Below are positions 48,866 to 57,867 of a DNA stretch of 64,000 nucleotides, piece after piece. The DNA comes from Brucella pseudogrignonensis (lineage in GTDB: Bacteria; Pseudomonadota; Alphaproteobacteria; Rhizobiales; Rhizobiaceae). The stretch spans positions 1,168,001 through 1,232,000 of the forward strand of contig NZ_JAVLAT010000002.1 of assembly GCF_032190615.1 (NCBI RefSeq), read 5' to 3'. Below the pieces are notes generated by a model. The model did not search any database. It saw nothing but the letters and a program-made list of their open reading frames with translations, and was not told the DNA's origin. Every line of letters begins with the position of its first letter. Position 1 is the first letter of the stretch. The translations under genes were made by a program, and so were the position numbers.

Positions 48866-50364
48866 CAGCTTGCCCTCCTAAGGCTGTCATAGCGTGAACA
48901 GTCGGCGATTGGTTCATGCATCAATCGAAGTGCATCTGGGATTTGGAGTGTTGGAGCAGGAGCGGGATCTCGACCACGTGCGAGAATATTGATGATAACC
49001 GCCGCGGAACAAACGTTATGATCAAGCGCTTCCTGACATGCAGCATCGACATTTGCCAATCCGTCGGACGGCACGCATGCGAGGATGGTGACCATCTGCC
49101 GATCACCATCGTGAGCGCTCTGCAAACGTTTGCGGATTTTCTCCATTGCAGCTGGCAAAACCCAATCGCGGAAAGGTGCGCCATTGCGTAGAGCGCCAGG
49201 TTTTCGAGCAAGAACAGGCACATAATGCCATGGGTTATAGACCGTTTCTCCTCGATTAAAGCTACGCGTATGCTCTGCGACCTTCACACCATCCTGCCGG
49301 ATGATAATCCGATCTGCATAGGCATGAACCTCTACAGGGCGACCAACTGCCGTTGAAACAACCGAGTATTTATTGTTGTCAAAACGGACGGTGCAGGTTT
49401 TTGATATGGACGCTGGAACACAGTGAAAGCCATCGAATGGGCCAATATAGGGTACCAGACTTTTGCGTTCTTCCTCAAATACCTGCCAGATCATGCGCTG
49501 CGTTTGTTCAGGATGACGATGTGCTTTTGCATAAGCGATACATTTATCGAGGAGCCAGACATTAAGCTCCTCCAAACTTTTGACCCGTAAACGCGGTGTA
49601 AAAAAGCGCTCTCGAACCAAGCCCACCTGGTTCTCGACTTGTCCCTTCTCCCAACCTGATGCCGGAGTACAGGCAACAGGCTGAACAAGGTAATGAGAGC
49701 ACATTTGCTGGAACCGACGATTATACTGCCGCTCTTTCCCGACAAAAATGGCATCAACAGCCGCTTTCATATTATCGTATATGCCGCGCGTACAAGCGCC
49801 ACGGAAAAACACAAAAGCCTTGTCATGTGCATCGAATACCATTTCCTGGCTTTCGCGCATGTAAGCCCGCGTAAACATCATCCGGCTATGACACAATCGA
49901 ACGTGCGCAACCTTGATGGTCGTCGTCACGCCATTGAGACGAATAATCTCATGGCTCCAATCAAACTGGTAAGCTTCGCCCGGCGCGTAATAGAGCGGAA
50001 CGTAAGCGTCACTTGTCACTAATCCGCGTTTCTTAGACCATGACTTGGCATAGCGGCGGACCGTGTCATAGCTCCCTTCATAGCCCAGCGACCGAACTTC
50101 TTCATAAATGCGGATAAGCGTCAATCGCTCACGAGATGCCTTACCTTCGTTGGAAATAAGAAAACGTTCAACGTCCCCCTTCCAAGGCTCCATCTTAGGA
50201 AAAGGTTGATGTTCCCGTTTGTAAGAAAACTCCGTCGCATCAGATCGCAGTATTTTGCGAACCGTATTACGAGAAACATGAAGCTCTCTGGTGATCTTCT
50301 TTCCCGACCAGCCTTGAACATGGAAGGCGCGCCGGACACGAGCAATCGTATCCACTCTTTTCAA
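48865..50364 (-). CDS. istA: IstA, DDE transposase of IS21
   Basis: 499-residue transposase. An N-terminal HTH ([20 protein letters not shown]) is followed by the DDE core: [20 protein letters not shown] (first Asp), [15 protein letters not shown] (second Asp) and [18 protein letters not shown] (Glu). A C-terminal beta-barrel-like domain follows. The annotated start is TTG; a GTG three codons later is also possible. Confidence 0.94.
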   Translation of the reverse strand: MKRVDTIARVRRAFHVQGWSGKKITRELHVSRNTVRKILRSDATEFSYKREHQPFPKMEPWKGDVERFLISNEGKASRERLTLIRIYEEVRSLGYEGSYDTVRRYAKSWSKKRGLVTSDAYVPLYYAPGEAYQFDWSHEIIRLNGVTTTIKVAHVRLCHSRMMFTRAYMRESQEMVFDAHDKAFVFFRGACTRGIYDNMKAAVDAIFVGKERQYNRRFQQMCSHYLVQPVACTPASGWEKGQVENQVGLVRERFFTPRLRVKSLEELNVWLLDKCIAYAKAHRHPEQTQRMIWQVFEEERKSLVPYIGPFDGFHCVPASISKTCTVRFDNNKYSVVSTAVGRPVEVHAYADRIIIRQDGVKVAEHTRSFNRGETVYNPWHYVPVLARKPGALRNGAPFRDWVLPAAMEKIRKRLQSAHDGDRQMVTILACVPSDGLANVDAACQEALDHNVCSAAVIINILARGRDPAPAPTLQIPDALRLMHEPIADCSRYDSLRRAS

Positions 50365-50840
50365 CTCCCTACTCCATCCGCTGACTAAAAGTCAGATACT
50401 CGGATGAAATCTAGCAGGGGTCAAAATTGAATAAGTATTCACCCGCTAGTGGGGTCAATATTCCACGCCGAAACACAGGTGAGCCTTTCCGAAACCCCGA
50501 AAGACCACCGACCCAGGTTCACCAGGATCGATGAGCAAACCTTTGATCCGTTCGATTGGGACCTCTGCTTTTTGCTGGCAACACGATACGCGCCGAGACT
50601 TTGGCAGCCGGTTCTTCGCGCTCATGCCGTCACTGGCGATATCATTGCGCCAATTCGCAAACTCGGCGAGACAAAACTCAAAGCCACCCGCCAGGATGCC
50701 GCTGACGTCGCTGAAGCACTCGCCAATATCCGAACCTATTTTATGCCGAAGCGGGCAAAGCAAAATTTTGACCGACAGCCGGAAACCCATTCGTCAATCA
50801 CGAAAGACGTGGGCTATTCATTGCGCTCACAGCCTAACAG

Positions 50841-51716
50841 CTAGGCACCGTAATACTTCGACCACTTGGTCAGAACAGCATCTCGCATACATTGCAAGTG
50901 GATGTTCTGCTCCATGAAAGCAACCGCTTTCTTGATCCTATCCGCTCCATGCTTTTTGCTGAAGTTCAACATACCGTCGTGCATAAATTTTACACGATCC
51001 GACGAGCTGTAGCTTTTCGACTTGGTATGGAAAACAAAAGTGTCAACAGCTATAGCCAGAACAAACCCCGCGTCGTCAGCGCGAAAACAAAAGTCGTTTT
51101 CCTCTCCATAGCCACGAGGAAAAGTTTCTTCGTCAAAAAAACCAATTGCCTCCAAAACAACATCGCGAATTGTCAGGCAGAAACCATGGACCAAGGGAAC
51201 AAACGGCATAACAACACTAGATCCAACTTCCTCAATATACTCTCCAAAAATATCAATCGATACACCAAGCGGCAAGTCATTGATAGCCGTCTGATTCTTA
51301 GAGCTTTTAACGAAAGGAACCGATTGCGTACTTGCCGCATTTGACAGTGGACCAACAATTCCGATTGCAGGGCTCATGCTGAAAGTCTTTTGGACTTTCC
51401 ACCACCAGCTTTTGGTAACAATAGTATCACTATTGAGCAGTGTCCGAAGGCAAGCATTGCTTGCCTTAAGCCCAACATTGGCTGCTTTGGTATAATAATG
51501 TTGACTTTGAAGATGAAGGACGTCAACGAAATCGTGCTGAGACGAAAATGTATCAAGGTAATATCTCGTCTCGTCACCCGAACAATCATCAACAACGATC
51601 AATCTGTCCAACCCATCCCGATCCCAGTGCAAAACCAGGCTATTCAAGCATTGTTTGACATCCTCTAGTCCGTTATGGACGCAAACGACCACATCGTGAG
51701 TGAATCTATCTGACAT
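50841..51716 (-). CDS. GT2 glycosyltransferase
   Basis: A 291-residue GT-A enzyme. Motifs: DVVVCVHNGLEDVKQCLNSL, LIVVDDCSGDET, LNSDTIVTKSWWWKV and VHGFCLTIRDVVLEAIGFFD, then GYGEENDFCFRADDAG. It resembles rhamnan/capsule GT2 enzymes that follow RgpF genes. It sits 14 nt downstream of the RgpF-DUF616 gene, so the two are probably one operon. Its last codons overlap the end of the UPF0149 pseudogene on the other strand. Confidence 0.86.
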   Translation of the reverse strand: MSDRFTHDVVVCVHNGLEDVKQCLNSLVLHWDRDGLDRLIVVDDCSGDETRYYLDTFSSQHDFVDVLHLQSQHYYTKAANVGLKASNACLRTLLNSDTIVTKSWWWKVQKTFSMSPAIGIVGPLSNAASTQSVPFVKSSKNQTAINDLPLGVSIDIFGEYIEEVGSSVVMPFVPLVHGFCLTIRDVVLEAIGFFDEETFPRGYGEENDFCFRADDAGFVLAIAVDTFVFHTKSKSYSSSDRVKFMHDGMLNFSKKHGADRIKKAVAFMEQNIHLQCMRDAVLTKWSKYYGA

Positions 51717-51730
51717 TGTATATTATCCCA

Positions 51731-53974
51731 TTAAAGAGAATTTTTGATCGTGGAAATGATATTTTCGCGATGGGTGTTATCATGGGAGAAAAGGATAAAG
51801 TCTTGATGGTCTCGCGCAGATCGACGAGCCTCAAGAAGAGAAATCCAATTTAATTTGGCGGATATACTTGCATAATTAACGCTTAACTGGTCACGATGTG
51901 TGAATTTATTTATCTCTGACCACCACGTACCCATGAATTTCTGTACGGTCTTGGACGCTGGCCGAGAAACCATAAAGTTTGTTTCGAACAGAGGCTCATT
52001 TAAGAGGCCGGGCTTGGAGAGATAGCGAGTTACCTGTCGAGTTGCCATCTCGTAATCAATCACTCTGTTGGCTGATAGAACAGCAGACTCCTCTACAAAA
52101 TTGTCGCGCACCGGATGAATAATAAACCCGCAATCGGCCTTGGATGACTTCAGTATTTCGACGTAGTGCCGAAGATCCCCTAAGAAATGAATATTTGAAT
52201 CAATCCAGAAGACGTAGTCATAGTCACCAAACCAGATATGAGGATGCGTCTTAGCAAAGCGCGCTGTCCTCACGGGTTCTGGATTTACGTAATTCGATAT
52301 GATTTTTGTGTAACCATTTGGCACTATGGCATTATAGTCGTCAACGATAAGAAACTTATCGATACTATCATCATCATCATCAATGAGCGGGATAGCCTGT
52401 TCATAACCTCCTGAAAGGCAACTATAAACAGCGATCTTATCGGATTTTGTCCCATACGTTTTCTTAGTAGTCGGATATCTGCTCTTCCATACGGGCTCTG
52501 GAGCACCTGTTCTGTTGCTTCCGAAGTAACGAATAAGATCATAAGCAACATTTACGGTCGCCTTTTTGTAGGTCATTCCCGACAAAGAAGGAAGCAAGCC
52601 AAGAACCCGCTCAATAGCATGAGCAAGCGTTCCGTCTACTTGTCCTTTCTCTTCAGGAAACTCGGCAATATTGATATCGAGGTCGAAAAGAGGCTTTAAT
52701 GCCACTGTTCGCGCCCAGAAGAATGAACCGGCGGGATAGTCGTGGCATACACCCGGCAAGTCATCTTCCGAAAGTCGGCTGAAGAATTCTTCACAAACTG
52801 GTTTGTTTTTGCCGTAATTTGGCTGGTTAGCCAATGACCAATGATAGCAAGGCGCGATGATGCCTATCTTTGAATCAGAAACAAACGACTGCAGAATCTG
52901 ATTTACAGTGGATGGGGAGCCTAAAGTGACATGGTTCAGATAGCGACACCATCCGTGGTGAGATCTATTGTGTAGCGATTTTTTTGTATGGACATGCAAA
53001 AAAATCGTGCTGCACAGAATCTCATCACGGAACCATACTACCCACGGAGCAACATCCCTCCCACGATTTTCGATAACCCTAACAATTACCTGCTTTGCAT
53101 TAGGAAGTGCATCTGAGAATACCTTGCGCACGTTCTCAGCATCGGCGTGAACCACCGATACCAGAAGCGTAAATGGCTGGCGAATGTTTGACAGATAACG
53201 GGTGAATTCGTCACACATATCTGTGTGATACAAGTGAAGATGAACAGCGATGCGTTCGCGTTCAATACCGGCTACTGGTTTGATCGGGGCATCATAGTCT
53301 AGCAGGATATCTGGAGTGCCACCTTCGTCAGGCGTAAGACGCGTTAATGTAGAATTATGGATACGCTTTGGTGGCTTTGGCATACGTCCTTCAGCCCGCC
53401 CCGCTTTAAGGTAATGTGCCAACGGATTGATCTTGGCAGACTTAATGTCACGATAAAAATCCAAATAACCGAGCGTTGAAAATCGTTCTGACGGATCGAA
53501 GCCAAGCTTCCAGCCCTTCGAATTATAATGCTCTAATGGTTCTTCCCCACTTTCCAGCGAGGCAGCATACTTTTCTCGATACCAGGCAGCATCAAAGAAA
53601 TGTGTTTCAATGGCCGCTGGAGATGTCGTCGCGACTTGCGCCTTGATCTTGCGATTTTCTGCCGCGCCATAAAGGAGATAATGTACAAGCGGATTGATAT
53701 CAGACGACTTAACATCTGGGTTCAAGTGCAAATATGTCATGGTGCTGAAGATCGGAGACGGGTCTCGTCCTTCCAATGCTCCATTCATATAATAATGGAT
53801 TGCGGGATCAAGGTTCGCGCTTTTAACATCGGGATAGTTTTCAACATACCAAGCTGCATCATAGAATTCACTCTTCCGAATGAGAGATATACAGCGCCAA
53901 TCTTTATATAACGATTTTACATCTTTTATTCTGAAAAGGTTTCTTCTGATTTTTCTTAACATGAGAAGCCTCAA
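51731..53974 (-). CDS. RgpF-type rhamnan synthesis protein fused to DUF616 glycosyltransferase
   Basis: A 747-residue multidomain protein. The N-terminal 220 residues hold about five repeats of the same type as in the GT4 gene: WYVENYPDVKSANLDPAIHY, YLHLNPDVKSSDINPLVHYL, HYLKAGRAEGRMPKPP. Residues about 235-470 match the RgpF family (IAVHLHLYHTDMCDEFTRYL, NRGRDVAPWVVWF, LHVHTKKSLHN, GSFFWARTVAL), which adds rhamnose or side branches in rhamnan synthesis. The C-terminal part (about 500-747) is DUF616-like: AVYSCLSGGYEQ, KFLIVDDY, WFGDYDYVFWIDSN, a probable GT-A-like transferase. Upstream gene of a two-gene operon. Confidence 0.87.
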   Translation of the reverse strand: MRLLMLRKIRRNLFRIKDVKSLYKDWRCISLIRKSEFYDAAWYVENYPDVKSANLDPAIHYYMNGALEGRDPSPIFSTMTYLHLNPDVKSSDINPLVHYLLYGAAENRKIKAQVATTSPAAIETHFFDAAWYREKYAASLESGEEPLEHYNSKGWKLGFDPSERFSTLGYLDFYRDIKSAKINPLAHYLKAGRAEGRMPKPPKRIHNSTLTRLTPDEGGTPDILLDYDAPIKPVAGIERERIAVHLHLYHTDMCDEFTRYLSNIRQPFTLLVSVVHADAENVRKVFSDALPNAKQVIVRVIENRGRDVAPWVVWFRDEILCSTIFLHVHTKKSLHNRSHHGWCRYLNHVTLGSPSTVNQILQSFVSDSKIGIIAPCYHWSLANQPNYGKNKPVCEEFFSRLSEDDLPGVCHDYPAGSFFWARTVALKPLFDLDINIAEFPEEKGQVDGTLAHAIERVLGLLPSLSGMTYKKATVNVAYDLIRYFGSNRTGAPEPVWKSRYPTTKKTYGTKSDKIAVYSCLSGGYEQAIPLIDDDDDSIDKFLIVDDYNAIVPNGYTKIISNYVNPEPVRTARFAKTHPHIWFGDYDYVFWIDSNIHFLGDLRHYVEILKSSKADCGFIIHPVRDNFVEESAVLSANRVIDYEMATRQVTRYLSKPGLLNEPLFETNFMVSRPASKTVQKFMGTWWSEINKFTHRDQLSVNYASISAKLNWISLLEARRSARDHQDFILFSHDNTHRENIISTIKNSL

Positions 53975-54154
53975 AGCGTCCTAAATTTAAGCAATATGCG
54001 GAATTGTAGTCGTCTTAGCATAACCGTTCAGCCAGTCAATCAATCTGAACTTCTGCTACGTCGCACGAAACCAAGTATGGCATTAAAATCTCAGGGGCAT
54101 GTCGACCGAAGAGAAAACGAAAGCAGCTAGCTATCTTCCTGGCCCGGAGAAGTG

Positions 54155-54520
54155 ACTTTTCGGTTTGTCAGAACAATTTTGAGCGTGTTGTTAAGTGGGC
54201 TTCCGCTCTAATCATATTACGCTTCGGCACTGCTTAAAAGAAACTACAATGCACTTCAAACAATCAGCAAACCCGCAAAAGTATCGATCACAGCCAAAAT
54301 GGGCAAACTCATCATGATGGCCAGTGCACTGCTTAAACAGGGACGCATGTAGTCCGCTGAAGCCGCTTGATTAAAACGGATGCTCTACTTTTGCAAAGCA
54401 ACTCCAGAGTTATATTTCCGTCGCGGTCGTCTTGTCATCATATCTCCTGTTCAAGTCATCTCAGTCGGAATCACGCAGAAATTCTATTTATTCAAACGTT
54501 CAAATTTCTCGGGCCGCCTC
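54155..54520. mobile_element. Deleted IS3 copy (MITE-like), same family as the 31-kb element
   Basis: The left 60 nt (from TTTTCGGTTTGTCAGAACA to TTAAGTGGGCTTCCGC) and the right 90 nt (from GCGGTCGTCTTGTCATC through ATCTCCTGTTC to CGGGCCGCCT) align with the two ends of the intact IS3 at 30944-32217. The start of OrfA is still readable on the minus strand (MTRRPRRKYNSGVAL). The middle is lost and replaced by an IS110 tail. About 365 nt in all. Confidence 0.8.
54227..54352 (+). pseudogene. IS110 transposase C-terminal fragment
   Basis: 41 codons without a start: ALLKRNYNALQTISKPAKVS, then ITAKMGKLIMMASALLKQGR and a TAG. This is the usual end of an IS110/IS116 transposase (KPAKVxxxAxMxKLxxxxNAL). 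It lies inside the deleted IS3 copy. Confidence 0.75.
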
Positions 54521-54591
54521 TGTCACCTACCATACTAAGGACCTGATATGAAGTTCGCGTTCATTGCAAAGCACTGGCTGACGTGAGCAAG

Positions 54592-54936
54592 TTAACGTCT
54601 GTCGCCTCGAAACCGGGCCGGTTTACCGAGCCTGTAGAAGCGGCTGAATGTACGCGCATATCCTTCGTCCGGGTTTATGTACCAAAGTTCGGAGGTAATG
54701 CCATTGGGCACGATACGCCCCAGACGCGGATGACCCAGGAATGTGCCGACAAGGCATACGGTGTCCCGAAGATCAAAATCCCAGTTGCTGATCAATGGCG
54801 CATCCGCCAGTTCCTTAGGATCTGGATGCTCACCATTGAACAGGCGTTCGAGATCATGAACAAGCGCTTTGAGGGCCTTGATTTCTGCTGCAAGTCTTTC
54901 CCGGTTGAATGCACCATCGTTTGCGGTAATTGCCAT
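54592..54936 (-). CDS. DUF6634-like small protein
   Basis: A 114-residue soluble protein. Residues about 12-35 form an amphipathic helix (LAAEIKALKALVHDLERLFN). Then come ADAPLISNWDF, CLVGTFLGHPRLGR, ITSELWYINPDEGYARTFSR and a FYRLG ending. The pattern recalls the DUF6634 family of Rhizobiales, from memory and unverified. Last gene of the minus-strand cluster that holds the split FtsH-like protease, 110 nt after it. Function unknown. Confidence 0.7.
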   Translation of the reverse strand: MAITANDGAFNRERLAAEIKALKALVHDLERLFNGEHPDPKELADAPLISNWDFDLRDTVCLVGTFLGHPRLGRIVPNGITSELWYINPDEGYARTFSRFYRLGKPARFRGDRR

Positions 54937-55046
54937 GAGATATTCCTTTCATCGGATATGGGGGATCGTTCGCGTCCGTGTTGGCGAGCGCGTTATGCTT
55001 AGGTTTGATTTGTTCGTTGGATCTGACGTCAGTCCGGGGCAACCGC

Positions 55047-55865
55047 TCAGGCCGGACCGGGTGATCTCGTCTCCTGAGACCAGCTATCCGCTATGCTCAC
55101 CGAAGCATGACTGCCTTGCTGATCCTGTCGCCGGACGGCATCGTTGAGAATGGCAGTGACGGTTTCACCCTCCAGAACGCCATGTTCGATCAACGCCTCG
55201 GCAAGCATCCTGTGCGCTTTTGCGTAACGGACAAGTCCGTGACAGGCGGTGTCATAGGCTTTTTGCATCCGCTCATCGACACGGTTGGTTACAGGATGGT
55301 TTGCATGGACCAGTTCCCCTCGTGCCACGCCGTCGCAAAACAGCAATGGGCGTTTTCTGGCAAAGCCGTATGTCGTTTCCATTGCCAGCGCCAGACCGGT
55401 TGCATTGGCGAGATCGCTTCCCGGTCGCATCCCGGAGCCGACAGAGACATCACCAAGAACAAGCTCTTCCGCCGCTCGTCCCGCCAGCATCACGGCAAGG
55501 TTGTCTTCGCAATCCTTTTCCAGCGGAATAAGCTTGCGACGTTCCATTGCAAAGCCGAACCCCACCTGTTCTTCAATGCTGAGCGTCAGCGGATGGCCGA
55601 CTTGTAGCACATGACGGATGAGAGCATGGCCTGCCTCATGCACCGCCATGCGCCAGCGTTCTTCCGGCAGGATCGCCCGGCGATTGCCAACAATGCCCTT
55701 TTCAATATCCTTCCAGGAAAGCTGACGCTTCTTGCGGCGTGCTTGCTGGCGGGCCTGACGCACGATCCGCTCGATATCGGCGCCGGTCATACCCTGTGCC
55801 TTTAACGCCAGAGAACGCAGGTCGCGCAAACGCCTGATACCTTCATCTGATTTACAACCTGTCAT
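55047..55865 (-). CDS. M41 (FtsH-type) zinc metalloprotease, separate subunit
   Basis: A 272-residue protein equal to the C-terminal part of FtsH. Residues 14-60 are the AAA lid domain (DLRSLALKAQGMTGADIERI, then VRQARQQARRKKRQLSW). The M41 peptidase follows: HEAGH at 76-80 provides two Zn ligands and the catalytic Glu, and Asp151 in GMRPGSDLANATGLA matches the third ligand. The fold continues with AMETTYGFAR and LIEHGVLEGETV. There is no ATPase motor here; it lies in the upstream gene, whose stop overlaps this start as ATGA. The C-terminal 25 residues are Ser-rich. It likely assembles with the upstream ATPase into a soluble protease. Confidence 0.88.
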   Translation of the reverse strand: MTGCKSDEGIRRLRDLRSLALKAQGMTGADIERIVRQARQQARRKKRQLSWKDIEKGIVGNRRAILPEERWRMAVHEAGHALIRHVLQVGHPLTLSIEEQVGFGFAMERRKLIPLEKDCEDNLAVMLAGRAAEELVLGDVSVGSGMRPGSDLANATGLALAMETTYGFARKRPLLFCDGVARGELVHANHPVTNRVDERMQKAYDTACHGLVRYAKAHRMLAEALIEHGVLEGETVTAILNDAVRRQDQQGSHASVSIADSWSQETRSPGPA

Positions 55866-57721
55866 CGCTGTTGCTCCGCTTGTCGTGTTTCCAGCACCGC
55901 TTCAAGATCAGCACCAAGATGATGTGCGAGAATGCCGACCAGTGCATCCGTGTCGGGTTTTGGTATCCGGACATGGGTTTCCAGCCGTCCGGACCGTAAC
56001 AATGCTTCATCAATATCGTCAGGCCGGTTGGTCGCACCCACAATGACGATGCCTTCCTGTCTAACTGCGCCATCCATCAATTCCAGCAGTTGATTGACGA
56101 CAGCGTTCCAGTAATCCGCATAATCGCGGGATGGATCCTGACGTTGCCCGATGCTGTCGATCTCATCAATAAACAGAATGACCGGGGCATGAGACGCCGC
56201 TTCTTCAAAAGCACTTTTCATGCGCAGCAGCACATCACCAAGATGGCCCATTCGTAGCCATGTTGCGATAGAGGTCGCGAGGACAGGAATGCACAGGCTG
56301 TTACAAAGTGCCCGTGCAAAAGTGGTCTTGCCGGTACCGGGCGGGCCAGACAGAAGCAGCCGTGTGCTCATGTCAGACCAGACGAGTGATCCTGACGTCC
56401 ACAATGCAAGGTCTTCCTTGAGCGCCAGCGCCCAATCCACCACCTCGCCATAGCCTGACAGGTTTTCTACGCATAGAGTTGGTGTTCGACGCATGACGCT
56501 CTCTGCGGAACCGACGTCACTGAAGCCAGCGTCGAACGGTTCAGGTTCAATCAATCGGCTGTCGGAAACAATCTTTCTGCCATGCCGACCGCGTTCATCA
56601 GTCGAGAACGATTTTTTGTCATCGGCCTTATCTCTCTTTTTATCTGCCTCTTTCTGCTTTTGCTTCTGCTCCTGCACCGGATGTGCCTGCTTTCTCCCCT
56701 CCAGTTCCCATTGGGCCAACAGATAGGCGAAGGTTTCCTGGCGTGTGTCTGCCTCTCGGAACGAATGTCTCAACTCTCGTAATGAACCGAGCGTGAACTC
56801 TTCGGGAAAAACAGTGTCGGCATCGTGTGCCGTCACCGCATTGAGCAGCCGGTTGAGAAGAGCGCCGTCAAGTATGCCGGTATCGAGGACAATATCTGCC
56901 GCCACTTTCAGCCCGGCCGGAATCTCGTATTGCATATCAACGATACCGAGAAGCCATTCGCCGCGTGACAGTGCATCTCCAATGCTGTCTTCGTCGATCA
57001 GCACCAGTTTCTCAAATCCATCAGCGTCGATAGTGTTGATAATGACATCTGCCGGACGGAGGCGGCCTCTTGTCCGCTTTAACTGCCGGATCGTTGTCGT
57101 TCCCCAGTGCTCGAGGGGTCGCACCACAACGTGCCCGCGATAAAGCCGCTGTTCATTCAACATCCGGAGCAGGATATCTTCAAAGCCTTCGATATCGGTG
57201 CGTATAATGACAAGCCCGGACCGTCTGCGTGAAAGCTCCATCAAGTGGTTTTGCCCGAAACTCCCCTCCTCCAGGGCCCGTGCCAGCAGATGACACACTG
57301 CGATATCGCCAATATCCGGCTCGACACGAAAGCAGCGCAGGAGTTTCAAAAGATATGTTCGCTCGACGGGAGCGTGGGGGATATCGCTCAGGAACATTGG
57401 AAATGGCAGCGAGAGGGCAAACTGATTTTGCACGCTGCAAGCATCCAGATTGAAGCTGGCACCGAGATAAGCGTTCAAGACACGCAGGTCATGAACCGGA
57501 TGACCGGTCAGAAGCATGGCCGGTCTATATTCGTCACCGGGGTCGGACGCCGGGTCCGGCATATCGAAGCGCATCATGAAAAATCCATCAACGTCGACTT
57601 CGGTGTGAGACAATAGATCGAGTTCGCAGAAAACCTGTCGCACGTCGCGATACAAAGCATGTTTCAGGCGGGCAAGCAGATGCCGCCCAAGCCGGCTTGC
57701 GCCGGGTGGTGAAGTGGTCAT
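55862..57721 (-). CDS. AAA+ ATPase, motor half of a split FtsH-like protease
   Basis: A 619-residue protein. The first ~350 residues have no family I recognise and no membrane span. A Lys/Gln/Glu/Asp-rich charged linker follows (about 355-395). The AAA+ module is C-terminal: SGPPGTGKTT (Walker A, 459-466), APVILFIDEIDSIGQR (Walker B, about 515-523) and GATNRPDDIDEALLRSGRLE (second region of homology with Arg fingers). The protein ends about 30 residues later without a lid; the lid begins the next gene. Usual FtsH is one chain of about 600-650 residues with two N-terminal membrane helices, so this is a soluble, split version. Alternative: the ATPase acts alone as a chaperone. Confidence 0.88.
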   Translation of the reverse strand: MTTSPPGASRLGRHLLARLKHALYRDVRQVFCELDLLSHTEVDVDGFFMMRFDMPDPASDPGDEYRPAMLLTGHPVHDLRVLNAYLGASFNLDACSVQNQFALSLPFPMFLSDIPHAPVERTYLLKLLRCFRVEPDIGDIAVCHLLARALEEGSFGQNHLMELSRRRSGLVIIRTDIEGFEDILLRMLNEQRLYRGHVVVRPLEHWGTTTIRQLKRTRGRLRPADVIINTIDADGFEKLVLIDEDSIGDALSRGEWLLGIVDMQYEIPAGLKVAADIVLDTGILDGALLNRLLNAVTAHDADTVFPEEFTLGSLRELRHSFREADTRQETFAYLLAQWELEGRKQAHPVQEQKQKQKEADKKRDKADDKKSFSTDERGRHGRKIVSDSRLIEPEPFDAGFSDVGSAESVMRRTPTLCVENLSGYGEVVDWALALKEDLALWTSGSLVWSDMSTRLLLSGPPGTGKTTFARALCNSLCIPVLATSIATWLRMGHLGDVLLRMKSAFEEAASHAPVILFIDEIDSIGQRQDPSRDYADYWNAVVNQLLELMDGAVRQEGIVIVGATNRPDDIDEALLRSGRLETHVRIPKPDTDALVGILAHHLGADLEAVLETRQAEQQR

Positions 57722-57867
57722 GTAGTGACCTCATGGATAGAAAGAGGAATTCCTAAGCATATCCCGAAAAGCGGCAACCGGCTTTGGGATCGAGACATGC
57801 GTACAGCAAGGAGACAGCGCGGCTCCAGCGACTCCGTTTTAACCAGAACCGCCCCAGCGGCATCTCG

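Larger units (their letters stand above)
47994..50477. mobile_element. IS21-family insertion sequence, complete, with 8-bp target duplication
   Basis: 2,484 bp. The ends are imperfect inverted repeats: left TGTCAATCGGAACGGAATAT, right (reverse complement) TGTGTTTCGGCGTGGAATAT, both continuing into an ACCCC run. A second inner copy of the ATTGACCCC motif lies near each end, as usual for IS21. GGTGAGCC occurs directly on both sides (47986-47993 and 50478-50485), an exact 8-bp target duplication. Both istA and istB are intact, so the copy may be active. Confidence 0.95.
47717..50844 (+). pseudogene. UPF0149 (YecA-like) gene broken by an IS21 element
   Basis: The two halves read in one frame when the IS21 element and one target copy are removed. 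The left half begins at ATG 47717, has TAG at codon 6, then KLDDEAFEAFIKGRRPASPI and MSGLDGYLTALIIGPKFIDP up to ISVS. The right half continues from 50486 with LSETPKDHRPRFTRIDEQTF, FDPFDWDLCFLLATRYAPRL and PIRKLGE to TAG at 50844. The usual Cys-rich SEC-C tail is degenerate (VGYSLRSQPNS). UPF0149 proteins have no settled function. In Rhizobiales they commonly lie beside IS66 transposase genes, as here. Its 3' end overlaps the end of the convergent GT2 gene. Confidence 0.85.

Noticed and set aside
57753..57863. Possible 36-residue protein (MPLGRFWLKRSRWSRAVSLL...) between the frameshifted gene and the ATPase
   Set aside because: Protein-like in composition, but the ribosome site is poorly placed and it overlaps the end of the shifted frame; evidence too thin to annotate.
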